A stretch of 18,453 nt of DNA, from contig JAGOCT010000003.1 of assembly GCA_017998585.1 (NCBI GenBank), positions 1 through 18,453 of the forward strand, in the 5' to 3' direction. Every line of letters begins with the position of its first letter. Positions within the stretch are counted from its first letter, which is position 1. The notes beneath the pieces are model-generated. The model ran no database searches and was not told where the DNA came from. It saw only the letters and a list, made by a program, of their open reading frames with translations. Positions 7,501 through 13,287 of this stretch are shown piece by piece. Source of the DNA: Candidatus Cloacimonadota bacterium. Its GTDB lineage: Bacteria; Cloacimonadota; Cloacimonadia; Cloacimonadales; WRIO01. A program made the translations under genes and the position numbers.

Positions 7501-10257
7501 TGAATTCGCCACATTGTTTAATTCTGAGATCGTAATATTGGCATTACGAACAATTGCTCCCTGATCATTGCTGATTGTACCATTCATAGTTGCCTGATTT
7601 AGCGCCATACTGATATTTTGCTGAGTAATGTTAGCGCCTGCAGCAACCGTAACAGAAATCGGATTTTGAGTTAGCATACCAGCTTTTGATGCTGATAACT
7701 GATAAGTTCCAGCTGTAAGACTTAATGAATAATCTCCGTTTGCATTGGTTGTAACTGGACTGATTGGCGTTAAAACAGTTCCACTGACACGATTGCCGGA
7801 AATGATTGCAGATGCAACACCAGAACCATTTAATAATGCTTTGCCGGATATTACTCCTGGATTGGCATTTAACTCAAAATTTACTCCAGTTGTGGTTTGA
7901 CCAGGACCAACTGAGATATTATTGTTTGTTGCGGTAATATAATTTGTTTTCTGAGCTGTTACAGAATAGGTACCGGTAGATACAGAAATGATATAATATC
8001 CGGCATTATCTGTTTGCGCAGAGAAATTTCCTGCAGTAATGGTTGCAGAAGCAACGGGGTTACCTGCACTGGTTACAGAACCGCTAATGTAAGACTGATT
8101 TGGGTAAAGTATAAAATTATTGGAGTTGATGGTTTCACCAACTGTTACGTTTACCAATCTTGTGTTTTGGGCTGTGTAACCTGTTTTAAAAGCTGTAATT
8201 GTATAGTTTCCTTGTGGCAGATTTAGTGTATAATTGCCATATTCGTTTGAATAACTAATAACAGGTGTACCACTTTCTGGAGTAGCTGTTATCGTACAGT
8301 TATGCAAACCAACAGTACCATTGCCAGCATTACCATTAATTACATTGGCACGTGGAGTCATTTGAGCATCTGAGAGGCTAGTGTTTGTTGGAGATGTAAC
8401 AGTGATGTTTAGTGTATAATTTGAAGGAGCAGAATAGCCTGTTTTTGCCCAGCTAATCGTCCATGTACCTGGTTCTAAGCCTGTAAACTCATAAAAGCCA
8501 TTGGCATTAGTTGATCTTGAATAAGTGATGGATCCTTTTGTAGCTGTAACAGACACAGTAGCAAGTGCAGAACCAGAAGGTAGTTTGGTGTAACCTGAAA
8601 CATTTTTTGTGTTCAGTGTCATGGTTATTGTTGTCAGGGTATTGGTCTGACCCGCAGAGATATTGGTTTGAGCAGTATTATTTGCGGTATATCCTTCTTT
8701 TTGTGCTGAAACAGTCCATACCCCTGGAGTGACTGCTATTCTGTAACTACCATTGGCTGCAGAAACTGTTCTTGTCTCGCCAGTACTCTTAGTTGCAGTA
8801 ACCTGAACGTTACTTAAAGTGGTATTGTTATCAGTGATACTTCCAACCAGGAAGGCTGGTGAGTAATTTAAAATGATATTTACAATCGTATCTCCATTAG
8901 AATCAAGATTCGTTGAGTTGGGCTGATATAGATAGTCATCCTGAACAACAGTAACCAATGTGTCTTTTGTTTCGTAACCATCTTTTGATACGGTTAACAG
9001 GTATTGACCAGTTGGTAAGAATTTCCTTTCTTTACCGTCAGCATCTACGGTTAAGGGGATGTTATCCATCGTACCTTCGACCGCATCTACGACAACTCTT
9101 GCAAAACCCAGACCTACTCCCTGAGGGTTTTTTACTGTAATATTGGCTGTACCAGTTGGAATAGTATAATTAAAATATCTGACAGCACTTGAAGCTGAAA
9201 CATTGTTTTCACTGGTTGCAATCACTTTCCAGGCATAAGTGGATTGAATAAGCACATTTGCAGCAGTAAAATCGATAATATTGTTGGTTGTAATCTGATT
9301 CCATACAGGATACAGAACTTCGCTACCTGCTTCCATTCTCTTTTCATACAGAAATATCTGATAAGTAACAGCTGAAGGCACTGTATCCCATTGAAAAGTA
9401 ATGACACCCTGATTGTTAAAAGTCGCATTGGCAATTGGCTGACTTAACACAGGAGCTGGTATAGTATTACTTGACTGATAATAGAAACCGCTGGGGTTAC
9501 CGGTTACATCTGAAGAGTACAAGGGTGAATTGCCAAAGTTACTCATCACAATCCAGTTATACTCTTTACCACTAATCAGTGGGGGAGGTGTGATATGATT
9601 AAAGTTGTTGGATGGATCAGGGCTTCCGTAGGTGATAGATGTATTTGGTGTGATTACTTGCCAGATTAAATTGAGTCCGTTAACTATCAGCTTGTCATCT
9701 TCATCATAAGAAAGGGTAAAAGGCTGATCAGACAGTACTAAATAATAATATGGAACACCTGATATAGGTTGCCAGGAAAAGGTAGGAGTTGGGTTATTGG
9801 TTACAGTACTTCCATTTAAAGGTTGAGAAGTAACAACACCGGTTGCAGATTCTATAATCAGCTGGAATTCCATTGATTGGTCAGTTGTGTTAGGATCTTT
9901 AATTTTGCAATAGTACATGCCAACACCAATTCCTAATTGTTGAGCTGATGTGCTGATTACTCTTTTATTTCCACTGACAGTACTATTTACATTGGCCATT
10001 GTGTAAGGACCACCCGCATTTTGTGAATAATAGAATTTGCCATTTATTGAACTGGGTGTCCATTCAATAGTGAAGGTTCTGTTTGGTTTATACATATCCA
10101 TGGGGATATTGACAAGAACGATATTGTTATCTCTGTTCATAGGATGATTCAATATATCAGTGTTATATGTTCCATCAATGCTTAAAGAATTCTGAGATGC
10201 ATATAACAATCCAGATAACAACATGATAAGCAGTATCATTAAATCTTTAAATTTCAT
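1510..10257 (-). CDS. Giant secreted repeat protein: Ig/FnIII head, ~20 carboxypeptidase-regulatory-like repeats, FlgD-like tail
   Basis: A 2915-aa exported protein. Signal peptide ~1-20; Ig-like segment ~45-137; two FnIII-like segments ~140-265 and ~270-365. Residues ~368-2350 are tandem beta-sandwich units of the carboxypeptidase-regulatory-like type; the 19 from ~466 to ~2082 average about 85 residues, with the pattern hydrophobic-x-SGxV...NATV.A...(T)NxxGxYxxxxxxGxYxIxxxKxGY. Later units are degenerate, and one near the middle is PEGA-like. Then follow Ig-like segments (~2380-2650), a ZU5-like region (~2680-2795) ending WGQFALL, and a FlgD-like domain (~2800-2915: NPFTP, VYNLNGSLVRTI, WDGRTD, NGRYVIHL, ending VKPVVLIK), as in sorting domains of FCB bacteria. 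It is rich in Asn and Thr and poor in Cys. The stop of the upstream barrel gene overlaps its Shine-Dalgarno. Surface stalk or adhesin is inference; no enzyme domain was recognised. Confidence 0.9.
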   Translation of the reverse strand: MKFKDLMILLIMLLSGLLYASQNSLSIDGTYNTDILNHPMNRDNNIVLVNIPMDMYKPNRTFTIEWTPSSINGKFYYSQNAGGPYTMANVNSTVSGNKRVISTSAQQLGIGVGMYYCKIKDPNTTDQSMEFQLIIESATGVVTSQPLNGSTVTNNPTPTFSWQPISGVPYYYLVLSDQPFTLSYDEDDKLIVNGLNLIWQVITPNTSITYGSPDPSNNFNHITPPPLISGKEYNWIVMSNFGNSPLYSSDVTGNPSGFYYQSSNTIPAPVLSQPIANATFNNQGVITFQWDTVPSAVTYQIFLYEKRMEAGSEVLYPVWNQITTNNIIDFTAANVLIQSTYAWKVIATSENNVSASSAVRYFNYTIPTGTANITVKNPQGVGLGFARVVVDAVEGTMDNIPLTVDADGKERKFLPTGQYLLTVSKDGYETKDTLVTVVQDDYLYQPNSTNLDSNGDTIVNIILNYSPAFLVGSITDNNTTLSNVQVTATKSTGETRTVSAANGSYRIAVTPGVWTVSAQKEGYTANNTAQTNISAGQTNTLTTITMTLNTKNVSGYTKLPSGSALATVSVTATKGSITYSRSTNANGFYEFTGLEPGTWTISWAKTGYSAPSNYTLNITVTSPTNTSLSDAQMTPRANVINGNAGNGTVGLHNCTITATPESGTPVISYSNEYGNYTLNLPQGNYTITAFKTGYTAQNTRLVNVTVGETINSNNFILYPNQSYISGSVTSAGNPVASATITAGNFSAQTDNAGYYIISVSTGTYSVTAQKTNYITATNNNISVGPGQTTTGVNFELNANPGVISGKALLNGSGVASAIISGNRVSGTVLTPISPVTTNANGDYSLSLTAGTYQLSASKAGMLTQNPISVTVAAGANITQQNISMALNQATMNGTISNDQGAIVRNANITISELNNVANSYSTVSNVYGSYTLNVPAGIRYVITASASGYSSNTITMPSAAILGTTYTNNLILTGQNAQISGKVFDQNGNTLTNATITASNGTQSIQVSSSATGNYSHGLSYGTWNINVSKPGYTTADSSFTLNPGQTLANKNFIINTNFATLQGRVSSSQNATALQNATVTANNSIGGGGSAITNQTGDYLIPNLIPGNYTITVTRNNYQTTSLNNITLPGNQTITRNVTMSPLTGELAITCNQIGSTITIENTTNGNITNHTTSAQLTELQGIVPQTPLNITVSKTNYYPQTQSVTIPANGSLSLTFTLVEAIGSISGKVTNQANGTGDGLSNVLINAVSTSGGYSGSATSDASGNYTLSNLQTGYTYNITANLSNYNQSNTLSVNLLNSTPVQNQYITLIPNNINISGIVKNQLGNTLSGIPVKAVSNEITVQTTTNTSGQYTLTGLSPNRTYTVSTVKVQPGWENTSVTQTVQVNNITNLQLTMSVHTSTLNGTITDQQTGLPVSGAIVTTYNSNSGLSRSTSTQTDGSYTISNLYNGSLKIKVSKESYRADSLLNVPIAYNETISRNMALVYSQPVTVSGLVKDTNNRPQANVTVNIIGSSMNLSTTSNAQGQYSFTNVLPYTSNITIGTNLNSVTYDNASRVFSTTNQNVTLDPLVIDIHNATISGAVSNQSGTFLNNALVILKRVSTGQESSINTGVNGQFTFSNLYEGNYELRISRAGYQAYTNTTISISDNASEVFPVTLQLLQGSVAGLVYNSQRLPLKNATVKLTNLSNQNISLTQSGEDGSFVFPAVSNTTYSLNVVKTGYLNYTHPNTLALDSIFVNAGLQGIPNSVLGTVTYQDNPVSNATVRARNVQGDTYTTMTNEYGDYVISNIIGYHKVWAVSNDLVSYQQEITIEAGDYNICNIDLVQSASIPGQVTYNNSGVSGASIIATNVNSGRVFYASTNTSGDFLLTGMPGATYYIQVQKEGYIVNESFPTVQVMSGQTTDPLLFTLSYTGNTISGSANDSSTQEGIPGVNISLKQNGEILNNYITDNSGSFVFSSITDGNYVLSASHGAYDPVSDINVSVLNGVSNPAQAQFLMHPKNKVIYGTVTNSKLQPLPLANVTAQKDTIIRVVATDENGQYSISVPEFGTYSVIASRQYYTDSTPVDAVLTESNPTAQLSFQLTQLPSSISGNITITDQSVEPFEVVNPSQMIITLNIPDSDPVIVNVVNTSSYSIPNINLPIDNFDVQLQIVAQYNQAVYKKVQPLTLTPGENTVFNHNFDYIPNSVNLGGFVKMKMPDESFIIPTSTKVTLSNQSGLIDSVNTSSEGYYQFNSLVESDFPVSLQIKAEYDFETFETVIENIAWTGDNLEVNHFFDYILCSYQLSIKDHLNQPFKFVSVRITGNSLTQPINLITDENGYVSTDSTLHTGTYSVKITPPSSGSDTYLAPNSYTIQFSQLSSISDTKILPLKFNHSQIIPVSSLENISMTLTKAPNYTDPVILHYKDLQNVWREITMNSGSTNTELTASIPAQNRSGNIEFYFVSESQTNGLTYSSQNEPDQWLITAAGIISANNSSLTPGNSLITFNQRLRITADINDELENSLNELIDANGEVIWTLADSTLGELSSVQGSKRSIDFISPLNAENYAQNLVNAKVKLNDITINLSASVTIKEMRLSEIFIDGADEVSNSIINNYYRVIAKSDSGEVMTISPNVQSILEEQGSITVNGDLIKFTPKNDFIGIVALKVSASDPNHSDIMVENEKRISVYKLITPQTPADTLFTGLGCNLYLPEGMLSNGTANIYINHVQVSPVQQYGTAYDVEGKVFHTLSSGNPNFNFKPGISFDVVSSENLTSKTIATWDFDRMQWIHLVSQLNRSDSSVLVEEIPGWGQFALLSPSLALGLYDLKLLPNPFTPHDQIGSNSGLQISFKIASKNTRYPKVTCKVYNLNGSLVRTIVNQKAFLKGEYNIGESTSLYWDGRTDDHRMARNGRYVIHLVVEDAKDRKEYVKPVVLIK
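3208..9156 (-). repeat. Protein-level tandem array of carboxypeptidase-regulatory-like units
   Basis: This stretch encodes residues ~368-2350 of the giant protein. I count about 23 units by their recurrent starts (for example VISGKALLNG, AQISGKVFDQ, SISGKVTNQA, NISGIVKNQL) and internal motifs (NANGDYSL, NTSGQYTL, TDGSYTI, ENGQYSI). Units 2-20 are clear, the first is divergent and the last three are degraded. The units differ strongly from each other in sequence, so the duplications look old. Confidence 0.8.
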
Positions 10258-10267
10258 AAATTACTCC

Positions 10268-11839
10268 TTAAAAATTCCAAGTTAAAGTGCTGCGTAAGAA
10301 TGGATTTGGAAGTGCAATCAGGTTGATGTCCATTAAAACATTCTTTGTTAAGTTGAATCCTGTACCCAGGGCAATTGATGGGATAATAATATTTTTTGCT
10401 GGTTCAACAGGTAAACCGTCTTTATCTTTTAATCCATCAGCTATCTGATCAAACATAAACAGCTGAGTGCTGATTGCAAAATTTTTCCAGCCAACAGCCA
10501 GTTTTATATTTTGTTTGGGTTTTAATCCTACTTTGTAATGTAAAGCAGTTGTATCTGCATAAGGCTCAAAAGTACTCAATTCCAGGTTTTTTTTCTGACC
10601 ATCTCTGTATCTGTTGCATTTATAATCCAGAGATAATTCTCCAAATGGAATTTCTAGTGAGAATATCAACTTAAAATCATTTTTTAAATATGTTGTACCG
10701 ATAGCAAAATTACCAGGTATATTGATTTTCATGTCTTTACTTAAATAAAGAGTTCGATTGGTAAATGCAAGCTGAGAAGGCTTTAACAGTTCAACATCAA
10801 ACATCTCTTCATCATCATCCGTCTCAGGAATATCATCCAGACCATCTTCATCATAATCCATTTTAAGTGCTCCGAGAGTATGCTGAACGATATACAGATT
10901 TCCATTCAAATCAGAACTCTTGGGCGTATTGAATACTAAGTCAAGGTAAAATTTTGGACTGATATGCCATGACATGGCAAAATTAGTCCCAATGAAGTTG
11001 TTCGCAAAATCAATTCTCAAAGTATCATTCATTGTGTTTCGATAAACGACGTTTGGATCATCAAAAGTTACATTAATATCTGTATCACCGCCATATTGCC
11101 TGATGAACCCACCAATTTTGGCATCAAGTCCGCTTATCATACTTAATCGGTTGATATTCATGCCCATTCCAAAAGAAATTTTATCACTAAATTTTTTCCC
11201 CCATGATAAATTAGCTGTTTGCATACTAATCTCAGCATTTGCAAACATTTCAATACTCAATGGAAGAACTGTCTTCTCCGTATATTCTGTCGCTTGTCCA
11301 ACATCTTTTAAAACAGAATCTTCAACGACGAATTCAATTGCATTACCAATAAAGCTCATATCCATATAAAATGGACGATACCATGTAAAACCAAAATTAC
11401 CATACGGAGAACCTGTATGTGTAACTGATACTGCATTAAGCCAGCCACTTTGACCAGCATTTAACTTAAAATCAGGATAAGATTTTTGGATATTTGGGGA
11501 TTCCGTATCCTTAATGGCTGAATCGACTGCTTCATTGACTGAACTTTCTACTGAACCTGATAAATCTAAACTAAAACCAGGCGCTAAATCAAAAGCCATC
11601 ATAGAATTATTTACAAAACCCAAGGCTGCTGGGTTTAAAACATTGAGTGACGGATCAAGTACTGCAGAAGATACCGAGTTCCCATAGTTTCTGCTTCTGG
11701 CAGTTATTCCTGATAAAAATGAATTATAGAAATTCAAATTCATCTGATGTTTGCCACCATCAAACTTGGTAATCTGATTATCTGCAAATAAGCCACTGAT
11801 GCTTAGAATCAGACAAAGCATAAGGATAAGCTTTTGCAT
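10268..11839 (-). CDS. Outer-membrane beta-barrel protein, FadL/PorV-like, with acidic calcium-loop-like insert
   Basis: A 523-aa protein with a signal peptide (~1-19, cleaved near GLFA|DN). The N-terminal region carries SSAVLDPSLNVLNPAALGFV, comparable to the NPA motif of FadL/PorV-type barrels, followed by alternating strands with aromatic girdles. The chain ends in TWNF, and a C-terminal Phe is the usual Bam recognition signal of outer-membrane barrels. Residues ~328-348 form a very acidic insert beginning DYDEDGLDD, which resembles a thrombospondin type 3 calcium loop; it probably lies outside the barrel. Shine-Dalgarno GGAGGT precedes the ATG by 3 bases, and a promoter is seen upstream. 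It is the first gene of the three-gene envelope operon, and its stop codon begins the Shine-Dalgarno of the giant protein. The specific function is unknown; transport of a hydrophobic compound or assembly of the giant protein are both possible. Confidence 0.8.
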   Translation of the reverse strand: MQKLILMLCLILSISGLFADNQITKFDGGKHQMNLNFYNSFLSGITARSRNYGNSVSSAVLDPSLNVLNPAALGFVNNSMMAFDLAPGFSLDLSGSVESSVNEAVDSAIKDTESPNIQKSYPDFKLNAGQSGWLNAVSVTHTGSPYGNFGFTWYRPFYMDMSFIGNAIEFVVEDSVLKDVGQATEYTEKTVLPLSIEMFANAEISMQTANLSWGKKFSDKISFGMGMNINRLSMISGLDAKIGGFIRQYGGDTDINVTFDDPNVVYRNTMNDTLRIDFANNFIGTNFAMSWHISPKFYLDLVFNTPKSSDLNGNLYIVQHTLGALKMDYDEDGLDDIPETDDDEEMFDVELLKPSQLAFTNRTLYLSKDMKINIPGNFAIGTTYLKNDFKLIFSLEIPFGELSLDYKCNRYRDGQKKNLELSTFEPYADTTALHYKVGLKPKQNIKLAVGWKNFAISTQLFMFDQIADGLKDKDGLPVEPAKNIIIPSIALGTGFNLTKNVLMDINLIALPNPFLRSTLTWNF

Positions 11840-11871
11840 AATACCTCCATTTTATAATCTTTTTTTTTATA

Positions 11872-11900
11872 AGTCTATCAGAAATTTCAATTAAAGTCAA
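11872..11900 (-). promoter_or_regulatory. Promoter of the envelope operon
   Basis: On the minus strand TTGACT (11900-11895) and TAGACT (11877-11872) are separated by 17 bases. This matches the -35 well and the -10 moderately, about 33 bases before the ATG at 11839. The preceding gene ends at 11933, so the operon would have its own start. Confidence 0.55.
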
Positions 11901-11908
11901 TCAGAAAA

Positions 11909-11926
11909 TTAAACAAACCGGTTTAA
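11909..11926 (-). terminator. Weak hairpin after the serine hydrolase gene
   Basis: TTAAAC and GTTTAA (6-bp stem, 6-base loop) lie just after the stop codon at 11933 and are followed on the minus strand by TTTTC. The core AAACCGGTTT (11915-11924) is also a perfect palindrome, so it could be a binding site instead. The stem is short and AT-rich, and it sits right before the -35 of the next operon. Confidence 0.25.
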
Positions 11927-11932
11927 GAATAA

Positions 11933-13114
11933 TCAGTGGATCATTTTAAATGATTCCAGTAATTGATTTTTTGATATCCGATTGACTGATTCAGGGTATA
12001 AAGTTTGAATTATATACAGTAGATGAATAAGTGGATCAACTGCTTTTTCATAAGAGGATTCAATAATGATGACCGTACTTTTATTCTCAGGATGATGCAT
12101 CATCAGGGTTGAATAACCTGGAAGTCCTCCTTTATGACCATACCAGCCAAGTATATCTATAACCCCTGTTTTATATCTGGCAATACCAGGAAAAATATCC
12201 ACACCTTCTTCTCTTGCCTCTTTCATTTCAATAGATATGTCTGCTCCATTGGCAAGTCTAACTACCCATTTTTCCATGTCATACATGTTAGAAATCATAC
12301 ATCCTGCTCCACCAAAGAGGCTTGGATGATAGATTCCAGATACATCTAATAATATGCCAGGACTCAGGTAGTCTTCATACCCATGTATATGGTTATTTGT
12401 TGGGAATCCATGACTTTCTGGATACAAGGTCTTTTTTAATGACAAGGGTTTTAAAAATCTGTTTTCAATCTCTGTCTTTATATTGTTTCCAGTGATATCT
12501 TCAATGATTTTTGTTAGAATAATGGTATTTGTATTGCAATAATCAAATTGGCTTCCAGGAACAAATTTTAGTGAAGCGGCATAGATAAATTCCATAATTT
12601 CATTATATGAAATGGGCTGTCCTATGTTATTGTATATATATTGATTTCTGAAGGATTCTGATTGTGTATAATCATTCAAACCTGAAGACATATAGGCAAG
12701 ATGTTTGATTTTTATCTGGTTAGAAAAGGGAACTTCAGGTCTGTACTCTGAAAGATAGTCTTCAAGGGATATTAGGCCCTGATCTGCTAATTGTAATAGA
12801 ATTGTGACAATAAATGTTTTTGTGTTACTGCCAATCATTGCCTGTAAAGAGGGATTAAGGGATTGAACTGGATTAAGATTTGCGAGTCCTTTATAATATA
12901 TCATGTTTATGTTTTTATCCGGCGCTTTGATCATTACCATCACACCTGGGCAAACATAAGACTCTGTTGAATAGATACTGTCTGCCTGATTTTGTAATCG
13001 TTGAGTGAGCTCTTGATTAATATACTCTACTGATTTTTCTTTTTCAGAACATGCTGTTATCAAGAGAATGATTGCCCAAATCAGCAAGTGAATCTTTTTG
13101 CTTTTCTTACCCAT
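11933..13114 (-). CDS. Serine hydrolase lipoprotein, beta-lactamase/DD-peptidase fold
   Basis: A 393-aa protein of the class C beta-lactamase-related serine hydrolase family (Pfam Beta-lactamase). The signal peptide ends in LLITAC, a lipobox with Cys22, so it should be a membrane-anchored lipoprotein. All three active-site motifs are visible: SNTK at 96-99 (nucleophile Ser96, Lys99), YCN at 192-194, and HKG at 327-329. The stretch FGGAGCMISNMYDMEKWV is also typical of the family. The frame opens at an ATG at 13126, but that start lacks a ribosome site. The ATG at 13114 has GGAG six bases upstream and is preferred. Members include peptidases, esterases and D-amino-acid hydrolases, and the motifs do not tell which; resistance is not implied. 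It has its own promoter and is divergent from the DUF1576 gene. Confidence 0.85.
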   Translation of the reverse strand: MGKKSKKIHLLIWAIILLITACSEKEKSVEYINQELTQRLQNQADSIYSTESYVCPGVMVMIKAPDKNINMIYYKGLANLNPVQSLNPSLQAMIGSNTKTFIVTILLQLADQGLISLEDYLSEYRPEVPFSNQIKIKHLAYMSSGLNDYTQSESFRNQYIYNNIGQPISYNEIMEFIYAASLKFVPGSQFDYCNTNTIILTKIIEDITGNNIKTEIENRFLKPLSLKKTLYPESHGFPTNNHIHGYEDYLSPGILLDVSGIYHPSLFGGAGCMISNMYDMEKWVVRLANGADISIEMKEAREEGVDIFPGIARYKTGVIDILGWYGHKGGLPGYSTLMMHHPENKSTVIIIESSYEKAVDPLIHLLYIIQTLYPESVNRISKNQLLESFKMIH

Positions 13115-13120
13115 ATCTAA

Positions 13121-13124
13121 CTCC
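13121..13124 (-). promoter_or_regulatory. Ribosome binding site deciding the serine hydrolase start
   Basis: GGAG lies 6 bases before the ATG at 13114-13112 and inside the first codons of the longer frame that opens at 13126. The longer start has no purine-rich site upstream. Confidence 0.6.
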
Positions 13125-13158
13125 ATGAAGTGATATTTTCATATTCAAATCAACAAGT

Positions 13159-13187
13159 AATCTATATAATGAAGACTCATTTGTCAA
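13159..13187 (-). promoter_or_regulatory. Promoter of the serine hydrolase gene
   Basis: Perfect -35 TTGACA (13187-13182), 17-base spacer, then TAGATT (13164-13159) on the minus strand. Transcription would begin about 37 bases before the ATG at 13114. The -35 lies within the inverted repeats listed separately. Confidence 0.65.
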
Positions 13188-13229
13188 GTAAAAATTGAAA
13201 AATGAGTTGTTTATCCTAATTTTTTACTT
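13175..13229. repeat. Two interleaved inverted repeats in the divergent intergenic region
   Basis: ACTCATTT (13175-13182) is mirrored by AAATGAGT (13200-13207), and AAGTAAAAA (13186-13194) by TTTTTACTT (13221-13229). The first left arm covers part of the spacer and the edge of the -35 of the serine hydrolase promoter. The second reaches the region where a divergent promoter for the DUF1576 gene may lie (TTTACT 13223-13228, then TATGCT 13245-13250, weak). They could be operator sites; AT-richness makes chance a real alternative. Confidence 0.4.
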
Positions 13230-13277
13230 AGATTATCTCTTGTATATGCTTTGTTGTAATGAATGAGATGATTTGTT

Positions 13278-13283
13278 AAGAGG
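13278..13283 (+). promoter_or_regulatory. Ribosome binding site deciding the DUF1576 start
   Basis: AAGAGG lies 4 bases before the ATG at 13288. An in-frame TTG at 13273 would extend the protein by five residues but has no ribosome site of its own. Confidence 0.55.
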
Positions 13284-13287
13284 TATT

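Noticed and set aside
6898..9140. Open frames on the plus strand inside the giant gene (for example 6898-7134, 8014-8226, 8958-9140)
   Set aside because: They lie fully antisense to a strongly supported coding frame, lack ribosome sites and translate to Cys/Arg-rich nonsense.
3208..9156. CRISPR array or DNA-level tandem repeat
   Set aside because: The periodicity exists only in the protein; the nucleotide units differ greatly and there are no identical spaced repeats.
10474..11369. Plus-strand frames antisense to the 523-aa barrel gene
   Set aside because: Short, without start signals, and explained as shadows of the barrel gene.
11933..13114. Beta-lactamase resistance gene
   Set aside because: The SxxK/YxN/HxG motifs fit the wide serine hydrolase family and the protein is a lipoprotein outside any resistance context; resistance cannot be claimed.
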